Positions 1 to 8,988 of a stretch of DNA of 64,000 nt are shown in pieces. The position numbers and the translations under genes were made by a program. This DNA is from Burkholderiaceae bacterium (GTDB taxonomy: Bacteria; Pseudomonadota; Gammaproteobacteria; Burkholderiales; Burkholderiaceae): assembly GCA_947448625.1 (NCBI GenBank), contig CANFOT010000004.1, forward strand, positions 1-64,000, read 5' to 3'. The notes below the pieces were generated by a model that saw only the letters and a list, made by a program, of their open reading frames with translations, ran no database searches and was not told where the DNA came from. The number at the start of each line of letters is the position of its first letter. The stretch's first letter is position 1.

Positions 1-74
1 GTCAGGTAGTAGTGTCCGTAATGAGTTTGTTATACAAGCATTACTGCAAGAAGTAATCGTTTGAAATTATCAAG

Positions 75-311
75 TTGTTTTTTAAAAGGGAGTTCAATAT
101 GAAATGTAACGTCGGTGGTATCGATCGTATTTTAAGAATCTCAGTAGGTATTGTCTTGGTAGCGCTCGCGGCGAACGGTATCGTAGGCTGGTGGGGTTGG
201 CTCGGCATAATCCCTTTAGCGACTGGTATTTTCCGTTTCTGCCCAGCGTATCCACTGTTGGGAGTGAATTCTTGCGGAACTTCATGCGGCAAAGATTCTT
301 GTTGTAAGTAA
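75..311 (+). CDS. DUF2892/YgaP-like small membrane protein
   Basis: 78 aa ORF MKCNVGGIDRILRISVGIVLVALAA...GWWGWLGIIPLATGIFRFCPAYPLLGVN, typical DUF2892; start probably at the internal ATG (~99). Confidence 0.8.
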   Translation: MFFKREFNMKCNVGGIDRILRISVGIVLVALAANGIVGWWGWLGIIPLATGIFRFCPAYPLLGVNSCGTSCGKDSCCK

Positions 312-328
312 GTCTTCTGAAGTTTGAC

Positions 329-370
329 TAAGGCGTATTGAGGGATAAGCGCTCAATACGCCTTATTTTT
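329..370. terminator. intrinsic terminator between convergent genes
   Basis: TAAGGCGTATTGAG...CTCAATACGCCTTA perfect 14-bp stem followed by TTTTT. Confidence 0.8.
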
Positions 371-799
371 ATTTAGGGCACTAGCGTTTTTTGCATAAAC
401 GCCGTGGAGCAAAAAGATGCCAAAAAAGGTGAGGCCGATAATCCAATGTGTTGCGATAACTGTTTCTCGAATTTCTTCGGGCCCATAGTAAAGCAAGGCG
501 CCCGAGATTAACAAGGCGCTTAAAAAAGCCAACTGGCTTAGGCCACTTAATAGCTTCCTCTTAGACTTTAGTCCCGCTTTGAGGTGAAATGGTAAGACTG
601 AGCCTAGAGCCATCGTCGCAAACATTGCAGCGATTCCATGCCACACCAAAATCGAGTGAGCGCCCAATACAGCGCGTTCAATCTGGAATTCATGACCAAG
701 TAAGTACGCTGTGCCGCTGAGGGAGCAACTTAATAGGCCAATGAGGACAAAATATCTTTGCCATGACGGCATTTTTCCTAAGCGACTGGTATTTTTCAT
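353..799 (-). CDS. multi-TM, histidine-rich putative b-type haem membrane protein
   Basis: 148 aa with about 4 TM segments and regularly spaced His; overlaps apbE start (operon). Confidence 0.5.
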   Translation of the reverse strand: MKNTSRLGKMPSWQRYFVLIGLLSCSLSGTAYLLGHEFQIERAVLGAHSILVWHGIAAMFATMALGSVLPFHLKAGLKSKRKLLSGLSQLAFLSALLISGALLYYGPEEIRETVIATHWIIGLTFFGIFLLHGVYAKNASALNKNKAY

Positions 800-1623
800 G
801 CTGTTAGGGTGTTTGGAATTTTGATGGCTTGAGCAGAAAAATATTTCAAGCAGGGGTGTTCAATGTTCTCAGAAATGCTAGCTACCTTTGTTAAGGCATC
901 TGCATATACGCATTGATTTGCCATGACTGAGTAAGACTCTGCAAACTCAACGTGAGCTTGATTGATGGGATTGATCATGAAGCTTTTTGAACCAGCGTCT
1001 CTTTTCGAAAAATAGAGACTACTAGTGGCGATTGCTCCAGCCTTTATGCTGCCAATCAGAATGAGTTCATGAGGCCTAGCTGGATTGCGGATGTGAATAT
1101 CCTGAGTATGGTCGCCAAATACGCGCATATCCCCACCAGCATTAACGGAGGCAGATGCGATATTGTGAGCCTGCAGAATCTCAACCGCCTTATCCACCGC
1201 ATACCCCTTGGCAATGCCACCAAGATCAAGGCAGAGTGGTAAACGCGATCGAACTAGGGTGGGCTCAATAAACAGGAGATCTTCAATGCCTCCAAAAGAA
1301 CTGGCATTGAGTTGGAAGTGTTTTGGAAGGAGCTTAGCTTCTACTAAGCGATGCCCAATCCCACAATTAAATATCCCTTGTGACTCTCTGTGGATCTCTT
1401 TCGATATCTGTAGGACTTCCGCAGTCCAAGCGTCAATTCTGAGGGGCTTTAGATGCGCGGAGGTATTGATTTTGGTAAGTTCACTTTCTGGGTTATGAAA
1501 ACCCATTAAAGATTGAACTTGCTCAATAGCCGTAAAAGCCTCTCTGAGTGCCACGGAGGAATGTGATTCATCTTTTATCGCAATTTCTACGAAGGTACCT
1601 AAGAGGGGCTTGCAACGAATCAT
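796..1623 (-). CDS. apbE: FAD:protein FMN transferase (ApbE family)
   Basis: LGTFVEI..., LDLGGIAKGYAVDKA, NAGGDMRVFG motifs. Confidence 0.9.
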   Translation of the reverse strand: MIRCKPLLGTFVEIAIKDESHSSVALREAFTAIEQVQSLMGFHNPESELTKINTSAHLKPLRIDAWTAEVLQISKEIHRESQGIFNCGIGHRLVEAKLLPKHFQLNASSFGGIEDLLFIEPTLVRSRLPLCLDLGGIAKGYAVDKAVEILQAHNIASASVNAGGDMRVFGDHTQDIHIRNPARPHELILIGSIKAGAIATSSLYFSKRDAGSKSFMINPINQAHVEFAESYSVMANQCVYADALTKVASISENIEHPCLKYFSAQAIKIPNTLTA

Positions 1624-2228
1624 TTTGCTTTAAGTGTTTGAGCTTGATTTTTGAGGGCAATGTCATAAAGGACTGCAACACGCTTCACCCCGTCTGTGAG
1701 ATGTTTACAGGAGAGCGTGGCCCCACCAATATTCTGAATATCTTGATTGAGCTTAATTGGATCCGCCGCCGTTTTTCCAATGAATTGCTTGCGCCACTGA
1801 GCCTCCGCTACTTCGTAACCGTATGACTCAACATAATCTAATATCTCAATTCCGAGTACTGCCCCAGTGGGGCTAAGTGCCACTGCATAGGTAATCATTT
1901 CATGTTTACCAACTACCTCATCTACGATGAACCAGCCACCATCAGCAGTCTTCCAAATTCGATCTCCTTGAAAGGGATGGCGAACACTTGAAGCGGCGCG
2001 CATTTTGTCCTGTAGCTCATCCGTAATGATGATGGGGTTCTTGGTTAGCGACTTGTTGGGGATGAGTATTTTTTGCGCTTGCTCCACGGATACATAAATC
2101 TTGGCATGGGCCACGATCGGTGCAGTTACAGCAGCTAAGCCGATGATGAGTAGGGGGTTAGGCTTCCAGTACATGATTTTTATTCTTTTTTTAGTTAAGA
2201 GGGAAACCCACTTTGACAATGAATTCAT
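1620..2228 (-). CDS. periplasmic FMN-binding domain protein (predicted ApbE substrate)
   Basis: N-terminal hydrophobic segment; C-terminal NIGGATLS flavinylation-type motif; adjacent to apbE. True start probably at the internal Met (~2174). Confidence 0.8.
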   Translation of the reverse strand: MNSLSKWVSLLTKKRIKIMYWKPNPLLIIGLAAVTAPIVAHAKIYVSVEQAQKILIPNKSLTKNPIIITDELQDKMRAASSVRHPFQGDRIWKTADGGWFIVDEVVGKHEMITYAVALSPTGAVLGIEILDYVESYGYEVAEAQWRKQFIGKTAADPIKLNQDIQNIGGATLSCKHLTDGVKRVAVLYDIALKNQAQTLKAK

Positions 2229-3105
2229 TTACGGAGTGGCTATCCCAGACGCGAGCATTAGAGCATTCAGCGGTACCGTCCCCCATGCAAGTATTTCCTT
2301 TTAACTGGTAGCGCCATGCACCGGTAACCCACCAATCTTTTTCTGCGTAATGTAAGTTAGGGCCAACAAAGGTAGCCTTTTGCACCTGATTTTGTAAGTT
2401 ATAGCTAGAGTAGTCGTTATGAAAACGAGCCTCAACGCCACCAGACCACTTGGGCGCGAATCGGTAACTAGCCCCAACAAGAAAGTCGAGCATAGATTCT
2501 GGGACATTACCGTTACCAACAAACTTCAATTGTTCGTTTGCGACAACTACGTTTCCGGCCAACACCAATTTGTCATCGATAAAGTTTGACTGAAGCAATA
2601 ACCTTGCCTCTATCTCATTCTTATTCTTCCCAATGGTTGGTTCCAAATAGACTCCCACACCAACTGGTGAGGTAACAGGATTGGTAATTCGATAAATTGC
2701 CTCCAGTGACCCACCTTCAACTCCACCTTTTCTGTAGGGTGAGGCTGGGTTGTGTGATTCTGGGACGGGTTGCCCGCCTGTACATGTAGGGCTGTCACCG
2801 CATGCTTCTGGATTAGTGTAGTTTTGGTTTGCATTGACGTAATAGGCATTGAGATAGCCAGCGAGCTGAAAATCGTTGGTGACGCCATACTCCAATTCAG
2901 AGCGTGAGAACCAAGCGTTGTATGACCCTGCAGCTTGTTGCTTGTTGAGTTGTAGGCGCTGCTCAAACTCCAATTTTCCTTTTGGCTGGAGATCTAGGGT
3001 GTAGATCCAACCAAACGCACCTTCTCCCGCGTTGGCAAAGGAGAAATGCAAGGCTGTGGCCAGTAAGGCGGCAAATAGGGCTATTCGTTTGATAGTCAGT
3101 TTCAT
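2191..3105 (-). CDS. outer-membrane beta-barrel-like protein (DUF6662-like)
   Basis: signal peptide, FGWIYTLDLQPKGKLEFEQRLQLNKQQAAGSYNAW..., alternating barrel-like sequence. Confidence 0.6.
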   Translation of the reverse strand: MKLTIKRIALFAALLATALHFSFANAGEGAFGWIYTLDLQPKGKLEFEQRLQLNKQQAAGSYNAWFSRSELEYGVTNDFQLAGYLNAYYVNANQNYTNPEACGDSPTCTGGQPVPESHNPASPYRKGGVEGGSLEAIYRITNPVTSPVGVGVYLEPTIGKNKNEIEARLLLQSNFIDDKLVLAGNVVVANEQLKFVGNGNVPESMLDFLVGASYRFAPKWSGGVEARFHNDYSSYNLQNQVQKATFVGPNLHYAEKDWWVTGAWRYQLKGNTCMGDGTAECSNARVWDSHSVNEFIVKVGFPLN

Positions 3106-3136
3106 GATGATCAGAGGTTGGTGGGTAAAAGTAATT

Positions 3137-3180
3137 GATAATCATTCGCAATATACAGCAAATGAGAATAGTTATCAATT
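3137..3180 (-). promoter_or_regulatory. two Fur-box-like sites upstream of the flavin module
   Basis: GATAATCATTCGCAATATA (13/19 to GATAATGATAATCATTATC) and AAATGAGAATAGTTATC (reverse of GATAACTATTCTCATTT) 32-75 nt upstream of the 3105 start codon. Confidence 0.6.
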
Positions 3181-3253
3181 GAGGAAATAACCACACCATG
3201 CTTGGTGTTGAGATTTACTCTGCAGATCAACTGAGCCTGTAAGATCCATAGCC

Positions 3254-3496
3254 ATGGATTCCGAAGCCCTTGAGAAACTTGTCACCATGAAAATGCCTTT
3301 TGGCAAACATGCGGGTCGTGCCCTTGCCGACTTACCAGGCAATTATTTAGCGTGGTTTGCTCGTGAAGGATTTCCCAAGAGTGAGCTTGGTCAGTTACTA
3401 GAGTTAATGCATACCCTCGATCACAATGGTTTACGGGGATTATTGGCGCCGATCCAGCGGGCCCATGGGATTCCTACTCGCACGCGCGAGTTTTAG
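3254..3496 (+). CDS. DUF3820 family protein
   Basis: MPFGKHAGRALADLPGNYLAWFAREGFPKSELGQLL. Confidence 0.85.
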   Translation: MDSEALEKLVTMKMPFGKHAGRALADLPGNYLAWFAREGFPKSELGQLLELMHTLDHNGLRGLLAPIQRAHGIPTRTREF

Positions 3497-3499
3497 TGA

Positions 3500-4519
3500 T
3501 TACTTAGAGCGCACTATCGCTATCACGCGATTTCGCTCGTAACTCACGTTGGGTGAAGCTGGCGGACTACTTTGGGAGAGGGTCGGCTGTATAAGCCCTT
3601 GCGCCCCAATCTCTTGCGCTAGCTTTTGGGCCAATTCAAGATTACGGTCATATTGAATCTGCACGCTAGCAACCTTTCCTGCTTTGATGCTGGCAATCAC
3701 CGCCGCCACTTTTTCGGAAGAGTACTGATCGAAGAAGACGGGGTACCAAGCGCCTATTGCTTGCTTAGCCTCAGCCATAGCTTTGGTGGGCTGAGCATTG
3801 AATTTGTCATCACCACTATCTATAGGGAGATGAAAGTCGATACCTGTTTTCTGAACGAGCTCTGAGTACGGTATGGGTGGACTCATTTGGGCTTCATCAG
3901 TGTTCTCAACCCAGTAAGCCCACGCCAATCTTTTGCTTGGGTCATAAACTAGCTTATATAGATGGCTTGGGATCGTGACTTTGCTTTTACCAATACTGCC
4001 AGCATGGCCAACGGATCCAGTAAACACGTAAATATCACCTTGGGCGCGCTTGACATACATCCTAGTTGGTTCTTCAACGCGTTTTGCCCAGATGCCCTGG
4101 TTGTTTTGTCTTGCTTGCGGCATCATATTTGCTAGGGAGAACGACTGCGCCATCCCCCTCTCCTGCGTCATGTCACCAGCAGGGACGTTGTGTCCGCGGT
4201 CATACCCGCTGCCTCGATAGTCAGTTAGTAGGGCGCGCTCATGAAAAGGAAGTCTAGCTTCTTCATAAAACTGGTTTGTACGACGAGGATGAGGTGCTTT
4301 CAGTTGAGTGGCATTGAGCTTCTCAACGGTATAAATAGGCCTTTTGTCGCTAGGTGAGTAGTAGATCGCGAAATCGTCAAAACACAGGTCTCGCCCTGCT
4401 TGAGTTGTACTGGGGATGCTCTGTGTGGGGAAAAGATCTTTACATTGATCAAAGAGTGCAGAGGCACTCAGTGGTAGCCAGAGGGCAATTAAGAGAGGGA
4501 GTTTGGCTAACCATTGCAT
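3500..4519 (-). CDS. DNA/RNA non-specific endonuclease (NucA/EndA-like), secreted
   Basis: signal peptide; GYDRGHNVPAGDM catalytic motif. Confidence 0.85.
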   Translation of the reverse strand: MQWLAKLPLLIALWLPLSASALFDQCKDLFPTQSIPSTTQAGRDLCFDDFAIYYSPSDKRPIYTVEKLNATQLKAPHPRRTNQFYEEARLPFHERALLTDYRGSGYDRGHNVPAGDMTQERGMAQSFSLANMMPQARQNNQGIWAKRVEEPTRMYVKRAQGDIYVFTGSVGHAGSIGKSKVTIPSHLYKLVYDPSKRLAWAYWVENTDEAQMSPPIPYSELVQKTGIDFHLPIDSGDDKFNAQPTKAMAEAKQAIGAWYPVFFDQYSSEKVAAVIASIKAGKVASVQIQYDRNLELAQKLAQEIGAQGLIQPTLSQSSPPASPNVSYERNRVIAIVRSK

Positions 4520-4594
4520 TACTTGTCAGTGTAATGAGTGCCATCAGGAAGAGAGGAATTTTCCTCTTGTTCGGTAATCAAGTTAGCTATAGAG

Positions 4595-4732
4595 CTAGTA
4601 TTTATCAGGACTTTTGAACATCTTGGTTATTTGTTTTCTTGAATTGCAAAGCCCTATCACCAAGGCAAATTCAACTTGAGGCAATCGGCTCAGAACACTA
4701 GCTGTAGAAAAAGAAGTCCTGATCAATACTAG
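4595..4732. repeat. 138-bp segment bounded by 19-bp inverted repeats
   Basis: CTAGTATTTATCAGGACTT (4595-4613) vs AAGTCCTGATCAATACTAG (4714-4732), 18/19 complementary, with inner TTGAATTGC/GCAAATTCAA. Confidence 0.7.
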
Positions 4733-5035
4733 ATGTATGGGTCTCAGCCTGCTTTTAAGGTTCAAAAATAGTAAATAAGTCGGATTTTGAAGGCTTTTTT
4801 ATTATATGAAATAAGTCCTCACTAACTTCCTTAAGTTATTGAAATTAAAGGATTAAATATAAATATTAGGGGAGTCCCTAAGGATCATCCCTATTTCAAT
4901 ACCTATAAGTTATAGAAATTGCATTCTTTATTCTTGACTTGATATAAGAACCTTCTTAGGATGACTCATGTTTTTTACTTATTGCATTGCAACATAAATC
5001 AGAAGTTTGATTCATGGGGTACTGCAAGACCATGA

Positions 5036-6019
5036 ATGATTAAATGCTTTTCTACCAATTCGAGTGACTTACAACTAGCGCAGCCAGCAAGGGCAAGCGC
5101 GAAAGAGTTGTTGGTTCACGCTTTCTCACCTGTGTATCGGGTGATGAATGGTTTGTTGATTGTGACTGTCTTCATGATCGTAGGTCTTTGGCTCTCTGGT
5201 AATGGAACCCAGGCAGGCGCCTTTGACTTAGCCCGCATATTAGTGCCCGATGAAGCTCGCCAAATGGTTTGGCAGAACGGCTTTGGAACACTCGATCAGT
5301 ATCAAGCTGAAGCTCCAAAGGCTGTAGCTGATAAAGAGTTTGCTAATGTGATTTATGGAAAAGGCTCATTAGCGCCTAATCGTGGCTTGATGAGTGCTAG
5401 ACAGCAGACGGTTGCTCTTTTGGTGCCGGCGGTTGCTCAGGCTCAAGTAAAGCCGATCTCGCATCTATCAGATCGGATCCCTGCCTCAAAGATAGATCCG
5501 CAGGCCTTGGATTCAAAGTTAATGGTGCCAATCCAAAATCAACGCGCTGTTGCTGATTTCTTTGAGAAGAAGTACAAGCTTGATCGCGCCAAGATTGAGG
5601 AATATGTCTCCAATACCGTATTAATTGCAAAAGAGGTCAATATTGATCCTGTCTTGTTGCTGGCGGTGATTTCGGTTGAGTCTAATTTCAATCCGCTGAC
5701 AAAGAGTCAGGCTGGGGCGGAAGGCTTGATGCAGGTGATGACCTCAATTCATCAAGATAAGTACGCTTTGTATGGCGGGGCTACGGATGCAGTTAAGCCT
5801 GAAGTCAACATTCGGGTGGGCGCATATATTTTGAAGTACCTGATTGCCACTAGCGGCTCATTGCGCAATGGCTTGAAATATTATGTTGGCGCTGCAAATG
5901 CCGAGAATGATGGCGGCTACGCCGATAAGGTGATGGCAGAAAGAAATCGCTTGATTGGTTTATGCCAGCCAGCAATACAAAATAAATTAACGCTGAACGG
6001 CAAAGATTTGCGTTCGTAA
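5036..6019 (+). CDS. lytic transglycosylase (SLT domain)
   Basis: LLAVISVESNFNPLTKSQAGAEGLMQVM... Confidence 0.9.
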   Translation: MIKCFSTNSSDLQLAQPARASAKELLVHAFSPVYRVMNGLLIVTVFMIVGLWLSGNGTQAGAFDLARILVPDEARQMVWQNGFGTLDQYQAEAPKAVADKEFANVIYGKGSLAPNRGLMSARQQTVALLVPAVAQAQVKPISHLSDRIPASKIDPQALDSKLMVPIQNQRAVADFFEKKYKLDRAKIEEYVSNTVLIAKEVNIDPVLLLAVISVESNFNPLTKSQAGAEGLMQVMTSIHQDKYALYGGATDAVKPEVNIRVGAYILKYLIATSGSLRNGLKYYVGAANAENDGGYADKVMAERNRLIGLCQPAIQNKLTLNGKDLRS

Positions 6020-6045
6020 TTTACGGTAGTGCTCTGGTAAAAATA

Positions 6046-6073
6046 AAGGCCACTCATTGAGTGGCCTTATTGC
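6046..6073. terminator. intrinsic terminator (convergent genes)
   Basis: AAGGCCACTC-ATT-GAGTGGCCTT stem. Confidence 0.75.
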
Positions 6074-6098
6074 TTTTAATGCCTGGTGCGCAAGGGTA

Positions 6099-6446
6099 TT
6101 AATTTACTCCGTGTAGTTCCACGTCAAATACCAATGTGGCATTTGGTGGAATGACGCCGCCAGCACCGCGTGCACCATAACCCATCTCCGAAGGAATGAT
6201 GAGGGTGCGCTTGCCACCAATCTTCATGCCCTGTACACCCTGATCCCAACCTTTGATCACATGTCCAGCGCCCAAGGGAAAGCTAAATAGTTGACCGCGA
6301 TCTAGGGAGCTATCAAACTTCTGACCCTTATTCTCAGGTGCCTTCTCATCAAATAACCAGCCGGTGTAATGGACATCTACATGATTTCCGGCAGTCGCTT
6401 CTTTGCCATCACCAACAACGGTATCTATTTTTTTAAGTTCGCTCAC
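6099..6446 (-). CDS. FKBP-type peptidyl-prolyl isomerase
   Basis: VDVHYTGWL...GQLFSFPLGAGHVIKGWDQGVQGMKIGGKR...YGARGAGGVIPPNATLVFDVEL. Confidence 0.95.
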   Translation of the reverse strand: MSELKKIDTVVGDGKEATAGNHVDVHYTGWLFDEKAPENKGQKFDSSLDRGQLFSFPLGAGHVIKGWDQGVQGMKIGGKRTLIIPSEMGYGARGAGGVIPPNATLVFDVELHGVN

Positions 6447-6521
6447 GTTTATTTTCCTCTTTGGCTGAAATTGAGGGGCTAGTATATTCTGAGCCTAATC
6501 TTTTTGTTCGAGCAAACTATC

Positions 6522-7538
6522 ATGACAAACTTTTGGCCCCATTCTGCTTATAAAACCCTTGTGGTGGGTTCGGACAATCAATTGCTGGTAACAGATCATT
6601 TTCTGCGAACCTATTTATTGCGCCCAGAGTTAAACCTGGTTCCCGAATCTTGTGATGCTGAGCGCGCTTTGCATCAGCGCTTAAGTGACAATCCTCGCTC
6701 AGTGATTTCTGAGCAAGAAATTGCTGCCATGGCAGACCCGGATATTCAGGTGAACTATCAAGTTTGGCTGCGTTATCGAAGCAAGCTATTGGCTGCCAGT
6801 TCTTTAGAAAACTTTTATATGGGTTTATTTAAGGGTGACGGCGTAGATGTACCGCCATTATTTATTGCGCAGCTGGCACAAATATTTATCAGGCATATCT
6901 TGGGTGAGGATTGCCATCCTCTAGATGCGCGCATGGGTGAGCTTTTCTTTCGAACCCAAAAGATCACCGTGCTGGAGGATAGCGTTGTGATGGGCGCAGA
7001 TGATGAGGTGGTTTCTCGTAATGCGCAAGCTGGTGAGACTGGCAACATTATGGATCTACTCAAAGGTAATTCGATGTCTATGCGCTCCATCGATTTAGAT
7101 GTCTTGCATGAAGAAAATGCTGATCTATATTGGGATAAAGATGAGAGTCATGACTTTGCAGTCCAGCTGAACTTTGGCCAGCCACCGATCAATCATTTTT
7201 GTCGCGTCCTTGAGAAATGGGTGCAGCACTTTCTAGGTGCTCAGGTACGCATTACCCCCATGCAACAAATCAACGACCCTAAATGGTCTTGGCATGTTGG
7301 CCTTGATGCTGCTGCAACCGATATCTTGAATAAGCTTTACAACAAAGAGCCGGTGGATGCTGATGAGCTTGAAAAGGTGATCTGTTTATTCCGCTTAGAT
7401 TTTATTGATGAAGCTGCCGTGACCCAAGCTCAAGCTGGAAAGCCGGTATATATGGCTATTGCCATGAATGATGAAAAGCAGTTAAAGCTGAAGCCACAAA
7501 ACCTATTATTCAATTTACCCTTGGCTAAAGTTTCTTAA
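6522..7538 (+). CDS. DUF6352 family protein
   Basis: MTNFWPHSAYKTLVVGSDNQLLVTDHFLRTYLLRPEL...; ATG at 6522 preferred over listed TTG at 6504. Confidence 0.75.
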   Translation: MTNFWPHSAYKTLVVGSDNQLLVTDHFLRTYLLRPELNLVPESCDAERALHQRLSDNPRSVISEQEIAAMADPDIQVNYQVWLRYRSKLLAASSLENFYMGLFKGDGVDVPPLFIAQLAQIFIRHILGEDCHPLDARMGELFFRTQKITVLEDSVVMGADDEVVSRNAQAGETGNIMDLLKGNSMSMRSIDLDVLHEENADLYWDKDESHDFAVQLNFGQPPINHFCRVLEKWVQHFLGAQVRITPMQQINDPKWSWHVGLDAAATDILNKLYNKEPVDADELEKVICLFRLDFIDEAAVTQAQAGKPVYMAIAMNDEKQLKLKPQNLLFNLPLAKVS

Positions 7539-8737
7539 GCGGTAGGGGTAACGCCAGATTTCCTACGATTGACGCCTAGCCAAATCAAGGCTCCCGCTGT
7601 GACGGCAACGGGAAGTAGGGATCCTAGGTTCAGAATATTCCACCCCTGTGAGGTGATCAGCGCTCCAGATCCAAATGAAGTGAAGGCCATGGTGCCAAAG
7701 ACGAAGAAGTTAATGGCCGCCTGAGCTTTATCGCGCTCTTCAGGTCGGTAGGCGGTCATCGCTAGAGATGTTGAGCCAGTAAATAAAAAGTTCCAGCCAA
7801 CGCCCAGTAGAAATAGCGCAATCAGGAACTGATGAAAGTTAACGCCAGTTAAGGCGATTGCAATGCAGATGAGGTTTAGTACAACCCCGACACCCATAAT
7901 CTTTAGTGTGCCAAAGCGCTGAATAAGTGAGCCGGTGAAAAATCCGGGCGCGAACATGCCAATGACATGCCACTCTAATACCAGTGCCGTATCGGAAAAT
8001 GGAAGTCCGCAAATCTGCATGGCCAGTGGAGTGGCTGCCATGAGTAGGTTCATCACCCCATAACCTAGAGCCGCACCAATGACTGCGACCATGAAGACAG
8101 GTTGTCGAAAAATGGTTTTGAGATCTCTGCCATCCGAAAGCGAGTGCTGAGTTTTAAATTCTTCTGGAAAGTGAATGAATTGCATCACGATGATGCCAAT
8201 CAAGCCGGCTACTGAGAGTGCGAGATAGGCGCCCAAGAAAGCGGTATCAAATAGATTTTTAGTCCAAGAGGCAAGGTTGGGTCCAATGACTGCGCCAAGG
8301 ATTCCGCCAGCCAGCACCCAAGAGACGGCTTTATCTCTCTGGCTAGCAATCGTGAGCTCAGCAGCAGCAAATCGATAGAGTTGCCCATTGGCGCTGTAAT
8401 AGCCTGCAATGAAGGTGCCCAGCACTAGGAGCCAGAAGTTCTTGGAAATCGCTGCATAGGCGCATAGAAGGGCTGAGAAGATAGCCACGAAGAGGCCAAG
8501 CTGAAAAGAGATCTTGCGACCAAAGTAATTTTGGGTTTTGGCCACAATAGAAGTAGAGAAGGCACCCCCAACAACATATCCCATGACTGGCAGGGTGGCC
8601 ATCCAAGCTACTGGACTCAGGCTAAGGCCAACCAGGCCATTAATGGCGATAAATGTCACATTGTTAGTCAGAAATAAGCCCTGACAGAGAATCAGTAGCA
8701 CAAGGTTTTTATTGAGTAGGGGGTGCTTACTGGTCAT
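7535..8737 (-). CDS. MFS transporter
   Basis: 400 aa, 12 hydrophobic segments, MFS-like loops. Confidence 0.85.
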   Translation of the reverse strand: MTSKHPLLNKNLVLLILCQGLFLTNNVTFIAINGLVGLSLSPVAWMATLPVMGYVVGGAFSTSIVAKTQNYFGRKISFQLGLFVAIFSALLCAYAAISKNFWLLVLGTFIAGYYSANGQLYRFAAAELTIASQRDKAVSWVLAGGILGAVIGPNLASWTKNLFDTAFLGAYLALSVAGLIGIIVMQFIHFPEEFKTQHSLSDGRDLKTIFRQPVFMVAVIGAALGYGVMNLLMAATPLAMQICGLPFSDTALVLEWHVIGMFAPGFFTGSLIQRFGTLKIMGVGVVLNLICIAIALTGVNFHQFLIALFLLGVGWNFLFTGSTSLAMTAYRPEERDKAQAAINFFVFGTMAFTSFGSGALITSQGWNILNLGSLLPVAVTAGALIWLGVNRRKSGVTPTA

Positions 8738-8938
8738 ATATTGGAGTTTACGGTGTATTTGAAGTGAGGATCGTCTTGGTGGATTCCCTTAAATTGGCTT
8801 GTGAAGGCCACTTTGGTGCCTAAATCACCTCAAATTGGCAGGGTCGATGATTTAAAATGATGATCTCAGCCCAGTATGTGAAAGAGCACAAAAAGGCGGC
8901 CAAAAGCGCCCGAAGTGTGGCGTATGGAATATGAGAGT

Positions 8939-8977
8939 GTCTCGGTATAGGCCGAGACCTAATATTTATCAATATTA
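8939..8977 (+). other. paired hairpins in icd 5' leader
   Basis: GTCTCGG-tatagg-CCGAGAC and TAATATT-tatc-AATATTA immediately before AGG SD. Confidence 0.5.
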
Positions 8978-8988
8978 AGGAAATATCA

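Noticed and set aside
2301-3199. Alternative minus-frame ORFs (2301-2522, 2610-2966, 2963-3199)
   Set aside because: Overlap the signal-peptide-bearing 2191-3105 gene in another frame on the same strand; no family features.
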